From the NCBI RefSeq assembly GCF_013870515.1, contig NZ_JACBXA010000014.1:1-53464 (forward strand): DNA of 53,464 nucleotides, read 5' to 3'. This document shows, one piece after another, positions 36,115 to 43,645 of this stretch (the first letter of the stretch is position 1; each line of letters begins with the position of its first letter). The translations under genes were made by a program, and so were the position numbers. Source of the DNA: Streptomyces albidus (ex Kaewkla and Franco 2022). Lineage in GTDB: Bacteria > Actinomycetota > Actinomycetes > Streptomycetales > Streptomycetaceae. Below the pieces are notes generated by a model that was given only the letters and a program-made list of their open reading frames with translations, ran no database searches and had not been told where the DNA came from.

Positions 36115-36339
36115 TCAGGCGTACTCGCCGCTCGCGCACCCCAGAGGCTCGACCAGATAGCTGGCCCTGCCCTCGCCGGCACCCCTCGCGTGGCTGCCAC
36201 CCGCGCACAGCCGGTCCGCTGCCAGCTCTGCTTCCGTACGGGTGGCATAGCTGCCCACGCGGTAGCGGTTGCCGTGGCTGTCCTCACGTATGACATGCCA
36301 GGGGAGCACAGCATCGCTGTCACCGCTCACACTTCGCAT
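36115..36339 (-). CDS. Small SPOR-like protein
   Basis: A 74-aa protein with WHVIREDSHGNRYRVGSYATRTEAELAADRL, a beta-alpha pattern similar to the SPOR peptidoglycan-binding repeat, and a Gly/Arg-rich C-terminus. I chose ATG 36339 since AGGG is 8 bases upstream; GTG 36366 would add 9 residues without a ribosome site. It has no signal peptide or membrane helix, which is odd for a peptidoglycan binder, so a cytoplasmic role is also possible. It ends 18 bp before the PAS/SpoIIE gene and is probably co-transcribed with it. Confidence 0.75.
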   Translation of the reverse strand: MRSVSGDSDAVLPWHVIREDSHGNRYRVGSYATRTEAELAADRLCAGGSHARGAGEGRASYLVEPLGCASGEYA

Positions 36340-36434
36340 ATGCCGGACCCTACGCCCGGCCTTCACTCAGCGCATTCGACTTGCCACAATGGGGCATTGT
36401 TTTCGGCCACACGTTCGCACGCGGGCCCCGACGA

Positions 36435-37187
36435 TCACCTCACGGGCAGGTGGTACGAGACTCGGAAGCGGTCCGCCGGGACGACCACGTCGGCCGTCTC
36501 CACCGCACGGCCGCCCGCGAAGAACGTACGGCTCACGACCAGCACCCCGTGCCCGGGGACGCCGCCCAGCTCCGCCATCTCCTCGGCCAGCCCGGGACGG
36601 GCCCCGACCTCCTCCACGACGTTGTCGACCACCACGTCGATGGCGGCCATCCGCTCCACCACGCCCTTGCCGCCAAGGGGGCCCTCCTCGGGGAGCATCA
36701 CGGGCGTACGGCCCGTCACCAGCAACGGCTCCCAGGAAGTGGAGAGCATCGACGGCTCGCCCTCCACCCGGAAGAGGTACCTGGTGCGCATGACCCGCTC
36801 GCCGGGGACGATGCGCAGCCGCTCGGCGATGAGCGGACTCGCGTCCTCCTGCTCGCTGCGGGACTCCCAGGTGCCCTTGACGTCCTCGTCGGACTGCTCC
36901 TGGCGGAAGGGCGAGGACTCTCCCAGCGTGCGGTAGCCGGTGCGCGAGACGCGGCGCGGGACCGGGTGCTCACGCACGTATGTGCCCGAGCCGGAGCGGC
37001 CCTCGACGAGCCCCTCTGCCATCAGCACCTTTCGGGCCTCCAGCGCAACGGTGTCGGAGACGCCGTATTCCGCGCGGATCCTGGCCTGGGAGGGCAGCCG
37101 GGTGTGAGGGGGCAGGTCCCCGCCGATGATCTTCTGCCGAAGATCGCCGGCCACGCGGAGGTAGGCGGGCTGTTCACCGAATGGCAT
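36435..37187 (-). CDS. GntR-family regulator (HutC/UTRA subfamily)
   Basis: A 250-aa transcription factor. The N-terminal winged helix (about 5-75; YLRVAGDLRQKIIGGDLPPHTRLPSQARIRAEYGVSDT with GRSGSGTYVRE as the wing) is followed by a UTRA effector domain (about 95-245; RLRIVPGERVMRTRYLFRVEGEP, EEGPLGGKGV). The ATG at 37187 has GGGAGGG 6 bases upstream; the in-frame extension to 37256 would run into the operator region and is rejected. It lies next to an inverted repeat TGGCAAC-N5-GTTGCCA, so it probably represses itself. The effector and other targets are unknown. Confidence 0.92.
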   Translation of the reverse strand: MPFGEQPAYLRVAGDLRQKIIGGDLPPHTRLPSQARIRAEYGVSDTVALEARKVLMAEGLVEGRSGSGTYVREHPVPRRVSRTGYRTLGESSPFRQEQSDEDVKGTWESRSEQEDASPLIAERLRIVPGERVMRTRYLFRVEGEPSMLSTSWEPLLVTGRTPVMLPEEGPLGGKGVVERMAAIDVVVDNVVEEVGARPGLAEEMAELGGVPGHGVLVVSRTFFAGGRAVETADVVVPADRFRVSYHLPVR

Positions 37188-37261
37188 GCGCTGCCCTCCC
37201 GGTTCCGAAGAAGCCACGACGCCGTCGCGACAAGTCTCCAAGTTGACAATGGGCAACAGCT

Positions 37262-37280
37262 TGGCAACTCACTGTTGCCA
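37262..37280. promoter_or_regulatory. Candidate GntR operator TGGCAAC-N5-GTTGCCA
   Basis: Perfect 7-bp arms around TCACT, 75 bp upstream of the GntR start. Extra GCAAC half-sites flank it at about 37252 and 37284. The symmetry and placement suit autoregulation by the adjacent GntR protein. Confidence 0.55.
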
Positions 37281-37617
37281 CTTGCAACTTTGACCCAGAG
37301 TTTCACCCGATGTGATGAGTAGCTGCTCAGGGCCTCCACAGAAGAGCGCCTGCGTTCACATCCCCCTACCGGTCGGCGGCCACTGCCGCATCCGCCACGA
37401 GGCGGTCGGCCGACCGGGAGGCTGAGCGGAAATCCCGGACGCGGAACGGGAGGAGACGCACCGCGCCGCACCCGGCACCGGGACGGGCAGCACCTCCTCC
37501 CCGGCCCTGGTCCGCGGCCGAACGCGCCGCCCGGCCGAGGCCCGTACAGCACTCTCACATGCGGAATCGGCACTTCTCGGCTGCCGGAACCGCGTCCCCC
37601 GAAAGCACTGCTACGGC

Positions 37618-37634
37618 TGAGTAACTTCTACTCA
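37618..37634. repeat. Operator-like inverted repeat TGAGTA-N5-TACTCA
   Basis: Perfect 6-bp arms around ACTTC, about 130 bp before the lipoprotein gene. Such a form suits a dimeric repressor. No matching regulator is assigned. Confidence 0.35.
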
Positions 37635-37666
37635 CGACCGTCCCCAGGGTGCGTGATGGGCTCGAG

Positions 37667-37728
37667 CGGTACGGCGGGGGAAGTCGCCGCGCGCGAGGAC
37701 GGGGCCTCCTGGTCCCGCCGCCGTACCG
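37667..37728 (+). repeat. Long-range 11-bp stem in the leader of the lipoprotein gene
   Basis: CGGTACGGCGG (37667-37677) is perfectly complementary to 37718-37728, enclosing 40 nt. It ends 33 bp before the ATG. It could fold as a leader or act as the terminator of an upstream transcript. Confidence 0.45.
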
Positions 37729-37761
37729 ACCGATGACCGATCGAACGCTCAGGGAACAGCA

Positions 37762-38460
37762 ATGCGCTCTCAACTCCGGCTTCTTGCCGCAGGTACCGTC
37801 CTGGCCGCGTGCGGCCTCGTGCTCACGGGATGCGGCCCGGACGACTCCGACTCCGGTGCACCAGCCGCCTCCGTCAGCCCGACCGCGAGCACGGAGAAGA
37901 CCGACGGCGGCTCCGCCGACGGGAATGGCGGTGACGGCACGCAGAACGAGAACGGCGGGAGCGGGTCGGGCTCCGGGGGAGAAGAGGCCGACGGCGGAAT
38001 CGGCAATCACAAGCCGGACCCGCCCGCCTGCACCGAGAAGAACACCTCGATCACCGTCCGGACCGCCAAGGGATCGGGGAAGGCGGCGATCCAGTTGGTG
38101 AACAACAGCAAGCGCGCCTGCTCCATCCATGACGCGCCGAACGTCGAACTGCGGTCCGGCGACGACGAGATCCTCAATCACGAGCCGAGCGTCGACGAGA
38201 ACCAGGAGTCGCTGCTCGTCACCGTGGACCCCGCGGGCGTCGCGACCGCGGATCTGACGTACGAGAGCGGCCCGGTGAGCGAAGGCGGCTCGCAGGACGG
38301 GATCAGCTGCGGCAAGGAGGCCGCCTCCGCCGGGATCTCCAACAAGGACGCGACCTGGCAGGCCGAGATCCGTGCCAACGAACCGGGTGACGCGGACCCG
38401 GTCTCCGGCGGGCTGATCGTCTGCGGTCCGAAGTCGAAGGTCGGCCCCTTCCACGAGTGA
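37762..38460 (+). CDS. DUF4232-like lipoprotein
   Basis: A 232-aa exported lipoprotein. The signal peptide ends LTGC (lipidated C24). A long Ser/Gly/Glu/Asn-rich disordered linker (about 25-88) lifts the domain off the membrane. The C-terminal beta-rich domain (CTEKNTSITVRTAKGSGKAAIQLVNNSKRACSIHDAPNVEL ... YESGPVSEGG) fits the DUF4232 type, which is common in Streptomyces and has no known activity; its Cys residues could form disulphides. AGGGAAC lies about 6 bases before the ATG. Its leader is highly structured. A solute-binding or cell-wall role is a guess. Confidence 0.85.
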   Translation: MRSQLRLLAAGTVLAACGLVLTGCGPDDSDSGAPAASVSPTASTEKTDGGSADGNGGDGTQNENGGSGSGSGGEEADGGIGNHKPDPPACTEKNTSITVRTAKGSGKAAIQLVNNSKRACSIHDAPNVELRSGDDEILNHEPSVDENQESLLVTVDPAGVATADLTYESGPVSEGGSQDGISCGKEAASAGISNKDATWQAEIRANEPGDADPVSGGLIVCGPKSKVGPFHE

Positions 38461-38914
38461 ACGTGCCGCATTCGTCCGGAAAGGGGGATCCCGTCCGGGT
38501 GCCGGGCTCCTTCGGGGAGGCAGGAAGAGTAGTGATTCCTCATGCGCCCGGCCCGGATCCGGTCGAGAATCCACCGTCGTGAGGAAGGCCGCCCGGACTG
38601 ACCGCCGAGGGTCCTTCCTCCACGACCGTGCCCGGCACCGGGCATCCGCCCGCATCGTGCGGTCCGGACGGTGCACGGGCGAACAGGTACGGGATCGCAG
38701 GGGGTTGATCGGCAGAGCGTCTCTCTCGTCATCGCGGTACGGAGCGGCAGCCGGGCTCCCCCGGAGGCAGCACCCGGTGCGGTGACGGCAACGGCGGCCG
38801 GGGTTCCGCGGCCGCGACGGCGTGACGGCGCAGACGGGGGGTGTGCCGTATCGGTCGACCCATGAGTCCGAAGTCCCAGCCATGGCGAGCAAGTCGAATG
38901 AGGAGTGGTGTGCG
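38461..38914. other. 454-bp intergenic region without a recognised gene
   Basis: Short open frames exist but lack ribosome sites and normal codon bias. Only small G/C-rich hairpins near 38480-38525 are seen, which may end the lipoprotein transcript. No promoter is convincing; the promoter of the metallophosphoesterase must lie here. Confidence 0.4.
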
Positions 38915-40786
38915 GTGTCTGTTTCGCGTCGGAGGATGCTGACCTTTGCTGCGGCGGGTGTCGCCGCGGCGGCGATCGATGTCGGCGGAGTGGGACGTGC
39001 CGCGCAGGCCGCCGCCGACTTGTTCTCCTCAGGCGCCGCCCTGCCCAAGAAGGGCGCCGGCACGACGCTGAGCAAGACCGTGCTGCCCGGCCCGCCCGAC
39101 GGGAAGGGCTACCGGAAGCTCGTCGAGGGAGCCGGCGAAGAGCACCTTCTGCGTACGGACATCACGCCTCTACGCGCGCAGAAGTTGCAGCCTCTTGTCG
39201 CATTCGGGCACCTCAGCGACCTCCACATCATCGACGACCAGTCACCCTCACGCGTGGAGTTCCTGGACCGCTACAACGACAAGCCGGATTCGGGCTGGCC
39301 GTTCTCCGCCGCCTACCGCGCTCACGAATTCCTCTCGCTCCACCTGGTCGACGCGATGTGCCGGTCGCTCAAGGAACTCGGCAAGGGCCCCCGGACGGAC
39401 CTTCCGCTGGCGTTCACCGTCGTGACGGGCGACGCCGTGGACAACGCGCAGCTCAACGAGACCCGCTGGTACATCGACCTGCTCGACGGCGGCAAGTCGG
39501 TGCAGGCCGACTCCGGTTCACCGACCCGGGACGAGAGCTTCGCGAACGGGGCGTTCGGGAAGGACGAGCACTACTGGCGTCCGGAAGACGCGCCTCAGGC
39601 CGGGAACAAGTACCACGAGCGTGGATTCACGCAGATCCCCGGCCTGTTGGGGGCCGCCCGGAAGCCGTTCACCTCCGGGGGGCTCGGCATGCCCTGGTAC
39701 GCGGTCTACGGCAACCACGACGTGATGGCACAGGGCAACCTGCCGATCGACACCGACCTGCCCTTCTTCCACTCCCTGAAGTACCACACCGTCAACGGGT
39801 CCAAATGGACCGAGGGCCCGGAACTCCCGGCCGAGATGGACGACTTGGACCTCTTCGACGTCATCAAGGCCGTCTTCGACGGTGTGGAGTCGGAGGACGT
39901 CACACCGGACCCGGCCCGACGTCTGCTCACGCCTGGGGAGTTCATCGAGGAGCACCAGCGCACCGCCGGGCTCCCCGTGGGGCACGGATTCTCCGCGGGA
40001 AGCGACAAGGCGTACTACGCGATACCGGCCGAGGCGGACGACCCGATCCGGTACATCACGCTGGACTCCACGAACCCCGGCGGGCTCACCAACATCCAGA
40101 ACAACGCCGACGGCGGAATCGACGAGGACCAGTTCTCGTGGCTCGAGGAACGCCTCAAGGAATACAGCCACACCTACTTCGACGCCGACGGCAACGAGGT
40201 CACCCAGGACGGCGTCAAGGACAAGCTGATCGTCGTCTTCTGTCACCACCCGATCCACACGATGACGAACACGGACGGCGATCACCATTCCGGGGAGGAA
40301 GTCGAAGCCCTTCTGCTGCGCTTCCCCAATGTGATCCTCATGGCCAACGGTCACACCCACCGGAACGAGATCAACCCGCACGCACGGCCGGCCGATCACG
40401 CGAAGCCCGGCGGTTTCTGGGAGGTCTCCGCCGCCGCCCACATCGACTGGCCGGTCCAGAGCCGGGTCATCGAAATCGCCGCCGGACAGGACGCGGACGG
40501 CAAGGAATCGATCTCCATCTTCACCACCGTCCTGGACATCGACGCGCCCCTGAGCAACGCGGGCGACCTCGGCAGCCCGAAGGCGCTCTCCTCACTCGCA
40601 CGCGAACTGGCGGTCAACGACCTCCAGGTCGACGAATCGCACCGTGGTGCCGAGAAGGACCGCAACGCCGAACTCCTGCTCCCCGCGCCGTTCCCGCTGT
40701 CGGGCGTCACCAGCGCTCGCAGAACGCTCTCCGGTAAGGACGGGCGCCGCACAGGAGCACAAAAGGAGCCCTCGCTCACCAGCTGA
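38915..40786 (+). CDS. Tat-exported metallophosphoesterase (TIGR03767-like)
   Basis: A 623-aa secreted phosphoesterase. MSVSRRRMLTF is a twin-arginine signal with an Ala-rich core and AQA cleavage near residue 32. The calcineurin-like metal motifs are all present in order: SDLHI (D102, H104), TGDAVDN, YGNHDVM, CHHPIH and NGHTHRN. Length and motif order match the actinobacterial TIGR03767 group. GAGGAG lies 9 bases before the GTG at 38915; an in-frame ATG at 38882 would place the Tat motif too far inside. The substrate is unknown, and phosphodiesters or nucleotides in the wall space are plausible. It lies 30 bp upstream of the LAL regulator, which has its own promoter candidate. Confidence 0.88.
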   Translation: MSVSRRRMLTFAAAGVAAAAIDVGGVGRAAQAAADLFSSGAALPKKGAGTTLSKTVLPGPPDGKGYRKLVEGAGEEHLLRTDITPLRAQKLQPLVAFGHLSDLHIIDDQSPSRVEFLDRYNDKPDSGWPFSAAYRAHEFLSLHLVDAMCRSLKELGKGPRTDLPLAFTVVTGDAVDNAQLNETRWYIDLLDGGKSVQADSGSPTRDESFANGAFGKDEHYWRPEDAPQAGNKYHERGFTQIPGLLGAARKPFTSGGLGMPWYAVYGNHDVMAQGNLPIDTDLPFFHSLKYHTVNGSKWTEGPELPAEMDDLDLFDVIKAVFDGVESEDVTPDPARRLLTPGEFIEEHQRTAGLPVGHGFSAGSDKAYYAIPAEADDPIRYITLDSTNPGGLTNIQNNADGGIDEDQFSWLEERLKEYSHTYFDADGNEVTQDGVKDKLIVVFCHHPIHTMTNTDGDHHSGEEVEALLLRFPNVILMANGHTHRNEINPHARPADHAKPGGFWEVSAAAHIDWPVQSRVIEIAAGQDADGKESISIFTTVLDIDAPLSNAGDLGSPKALSSLARELAVNDLQVDESHRGAEKDRNAELLLPAPFPLSGVTSARRTLSGKDGRRTGAQKEPSLTS

Positions 40787-40804
40787 ACTTCACACCCCGA
40801 TACG

Positions 40805-40810
40805 TAGAAT
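40805..40810 (+). promoter_or_regulatory. -10 box TAGAAT for a leaderless LAL regulator mRNA
   Basis: TAGAAT ends 6 nt before the ATG at 40817, with no Shine-Dalgarno. CTGAAC 16 bp upstream could serve as -35. This predicts transcription from the A of the start codon. Confidence 0.5.
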
Positions 40811-40816
40811 CGCCGC

Positions 40817-43507
40817 ATGGACGACTCGCGCATTGCGGCCCGGAGGGCGAATTGGCCCTTGTTCGGGCGGGATGAGGAGCTTGATTACCTCACGCAGGCA
40901 TTGTCCGAGTACTCGGGCATGGTCATCTTCGGTCAGGCGGGGGTGGGTAAATCCCGCCTGGCCGAAGAATGCCTTGCCGGAGCAGAGCGATCCGGTTTTC
41001 GCGTCGGAAGAGCGGTGGCGAGCACGGCGGCCAGAACCGTCCCGCTGGGGGCCATCGCGCATCTCCTGCCCACCGGCGTGGACCTTTCCGATCCGGTGAA
41101 AGGGTTCGCCGCGGTGGCCGACGCCCTCCGCGGCTCGAATTCGCAGGATTCGCAGGACCGGTACGCGGTATTCGTCGACGACATTCATCTGCTGGACGCG
41201 ACTTCGGCAATGCTGCTGCGTCAGTTGATGGATGCCGGAGTGATCACCCTCATCGCGACGATCCGCACCGGGGAGCCCCCCAGCGAGGCGGTGCAGGCGC
41301 TGACGTCCGGCGAATCCGTCCGCCACGTCGAACTGAACGCCTTCGACCTGCAACAGACCGAAGCACTGCTGCAGGAAGTCCTCGGCGGGCCCGTCGGCCA
41401 GCGCACCGTGCGGGACCTGCACCAGGTCTCGGGCGGGAACGTGCTCTTCCTGCGCGAGCTCGTCCGAGGAGCGCTGGAAGGCGACGCCCTGGTCAACGAC
41501 GGGGAGGTCTGGGAGGCGGACCCGTGCGCCGGGTGGAACACGATGCGGCTGACGGAACTCATCCGCGTGAAGGTCGATTCGGTGTCCGGCTGCGCCCGTG
41601 ACGCCCTCGAACTCCTCGCGTGCTGCGGGGCGCTCCCCCTCACCGCGATCGAGGCGACCGCCCCACTGGGCGTACTCGTGGATCTCGAACGCAACGGCCT
41701 GATCCACTTCGACACGGACCGCAGACGTACCCGGGTCTCGCTGACCCACCCCCTGTACGAGGAGGTCCTGCGGGCCGACGTGCCCGCGCTCACGTACCGG
41801 GCCACGCAGCTCGAACAGGCCGACCGCATCGAGGCGTTGGGGGCGCGCCGCCGGGGTGACGCGCTGAGAATAGCCACGTGGCGGCTGGACGCCTCCGGCG
41901 AGGCCGACCCCGCGTTGCTGCGCCGGGCGGCCTCACTGGCCCACTACGCACACGACCATCCGCAGACCCTCGCCTTCCTCAACGCGCTCCCCGAGCAGCA
42001 TCACGACACCGGGACGCGTCTCATGCAGGGCGAGGCGTACTTCCACACGGGCCAGCCGGACCTGGCCGACGCCGTCCTCGCCCAGGCCGCGGAATCCACC
42101 CACGACGAGCCGGCGCGGCTCGCGATCACCGTGACCAGAACCACCAACCTTCTGGTCAGCAACGCTCCCATCGCCGAGGTCCTCCAGGTCAACGAGGCGG
42201 CCCGCGCCGACATGTCCATCGCCCCCGTCCGCGATCTGCTGCTCATCAACGAGGGCTTCATCAAACTCGCGAGCGGTCGGCCCGTCGCCGGTCTGGCCCT
42301 GCTGGACCGGCTGGAGCCGGAGGTCGACCAGGCCCTCGACCGGCGCATGTGGCTGTGCGCGGCGGCGGTGAGGACCGTCGCCCTGGCCCTCGTCGGACGC
42401 ATCCAGGAGGCCACCGTCTGGGCGGAGCGCGCCCACGTCGCGCATCAGCAGACCCATGAGGAGGCCCGCCCCGCGCACCCGGCCGTACAGCAGGGGACGT
42501 TGGCCCTCGCGCTCGCCGAGGCGGGCAGGCTGGACGAGGCCGTCGCGCTCTGCGAGAGCGTGAGCGTCGACCTCGCCCGGCACAGCCCGATCCTGCGCGT
42601 CTTCCCCGCCCTGCTCAACGCCCGTACGCAATGGGTGGCGGGCCGCCCGGCCACCTCCCGCCGCATGTACGCCGAACTGGCCGCCCTCGCCCGCAGGGAG
42701 GACCACGTCAAGGCGCTGCGCATCGCCCTCAGCGGTCTCGCGGCGTGCGCGTCCGTGCTGGGAGACGTGGACGCGGCCCAGGGCGCCCTCGCCGAGCTGC
42801 GGACCCTGCCCGACGAACCTCCTGGGTACTTCTCCGTCGGTGAGGAACTCCTGGGCGACGCCTGGCTGCTGGCCGCCGGCGGTCACCAGAGCAAGGCGCG
42901 GCAGGTGCTGCGCACCGCAGCCGACGCGGCACGTTCGACGGGGCACATCACCTCGGAGGGCCTGCTGCTGACCGAGATCGCGAGGCTGGGCGGGGCGAAG
43001 GACGTCACAGACCGCCTGAGCGAGATCGCCGAGGAGTGTGACGGTGACCTGGCGGCCGTACGGGCGCAGTTCGCCTCGTCGCTCGCCGCGGGCGAACCCG
43101 CTCAGCTCCTGGAGGCGGCGGAACGCTTCGAAGCCATGGGCTCGTATCTCCAGGCCGCCGAGGCCGCCGCGGCGGCCGCCGATCTGTGGCGCCGCCGCGG
43201 TGAGGGACGTCAGGCGACGGCCGCCACCGTCCGCTCCGACACCGTCGCGGCGGCGCACTGCCAGGGAGCCGAGACGCCACTGCTGGACACGGTCCGCACG
43301 ACGACTCCCCTGACGAGCCGCGAGCGGGAGATCTCCACGCTGGCCGCCGCAGGGGAGACGAGCAAGGAGATAGCCGCCGCCCTGACCCTGTCCGTCCGCA
43401 CCGTCGACAACCACCTCCAGAAGGCGTACGCCAAGCTCGGCATCGCCACCCGCCGGGAACTCGCCGCGCACCTTCGCCAGTCCAGGCCGCCCGGCGTCGG
43501 GGCGTGA
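40817..43507 (+). CDS. LAL-type LuxR-family transcriptional regulator
   Basis: An 896-aa large ATP-binding regulator. An N-terminal AAA/STAND ATPase has Walker A GQAGVGKS (39-46) and a Walker B-like YAVFVDDIHLLD. A long alpha-helical TPR-like region follows (about 330-800). The C-terminal LuxR helix-turn-helix (LTSREREISTLAAAGETSKEIAAALTLSVRTVDNHLQKAYAKLGI, about 831-880) binds DNA. Such proteins are pathway activators in Streptomyces secondary metabolism or sugar use; the target is not evident since no cluster follows. The start rests on the -10 box 6 nt upstream. It converges on the ATPase gene. Confidence 0.92.
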   Translation: MDDSRIAARRANWPLFGRDEELDYLTQALSEYSGMVIFGQAGVGKSRLAEECLAGAERSGFRVGRAVASTAARTVPLGAIAHLLPTGVDLSDPVKGFAAVADALRGSNSQDSQDRYAVFVDDIHLLDATSAMLLRQLMDAGVITLIATIRTGEPPSEAVQALTSGESVRHVELNAFDLQQTEALLQEVLGGPVGQRTVRDLHQVSGGNVLFLRELVRGALEGDALVNDGEVWEADPCAGWNTMRLTELIRVKVDSVSGCARDALELLACCGALPLTAIEATAPLGVLVDLERNGLIHFDTDRRRTRVSLTHPLYEEVLRADVPALTYRATQLEQADRIEALGARRRGDALRIATWRLDASGEADPALLRRAASLAHYAHDHPQTLAFLNALPEQHHDTGTRLMQGEAYFHTGQPDLADAVLAQAAESTHDEPARLAITVTRTTNLLVSNAPIAEVLQVNEAARADMSIAPVRDLLLINEGFIKLASGRPVAGLALLDRLEPEVDQALDRRMWLCAAAVRTVALALVGRIQEATVWAERAHVAHQQTHEEARPAHPAVQQGTLALALAEAGRLDEAVALCESVSVDLARHSPILRVFPALLNARTQWVAGRPATSRRMYAELAALARREDHVKALRIALSGLAACASVLGDVDAAQGALAELRTLPDEPPGYFSVGEELLGDAWLLAAGGHQSKARQVLRTAADAARSTGHITSEGLLLTEIARLGGAKDVTDRLSEIAEECDGDLAAVRAQFASSLAAGEPAQLLEAAERFEAMGSYLQAAEAAAAAADLWRRRGEGRQATAATVRSDTVAAAHCQGAETPLLDTVRTTTPLTSREREISTLAAAGETSKEIAAALTLSVRTVDNHLQKAYAKLGIATRRELAAHLRQSRPPGVGA

Positions 43508-43566
43508 GCGGCGGCGGAGCGCGGGTCCGGCCGCTTCCCGCAGGGGGTGTCGCGTCAGGTGCTCAG

Positions 43567-43584
43567 ACGTTGAAGCGGAACTCC
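43567..43584 (-). repeat. Distal copy of the ychF 3' end (18-bp direct repeat)
   Basis: ACGTTGAAGCGGAACTCC is identical to 45291-45308 inside ychF. Read on the minus strand it gives EFRFNV followed directly by a stop (TGA at 43565-43563), the same ending as YchF (EFRFNV, TAG). It lies past the 3' end of the ATPase gene and has no gene of its own. Confidence 0.8.
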
Positions 43585-43645
43585 CCGCCACGTCTGAGGC
43601 CTTACCGCGGGCACCAACTCCCGTGCCTCTCCCGCAATCCGCCTC

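Larger units (their letters stand above)
37188..37761. other. 574-bp divergent intergenic region with operator and leader structures
   Basis: No gene is supported. It separates the GntR gene (minus) from the lipoprotein gene (plus). The left end holds the GntR-type repeats. The right end holds TGAGTA-acttc-TACTCA (37618-37634), an 11-bp long-range stem (37667-37728) and a tandem GACCGAT pair just before the lipoprotein gene. Confidence 0.55.

Noticed and set aside
37555..39075. 506-aa open frame on the minus strand across the lipoprotein gene
   Set aside because: It is antisense to a gene with a clear signal peptide and lipobox, is Arg-rich without domains and has no ribosome site. It is a high-GC shadow frame.
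41933..43591. 552-aa open frame opposite the LAL regulator
   Set aside because: Antisense to the TPR-like and LuxR domains; Gly/Arg/Leu-rich shadow.
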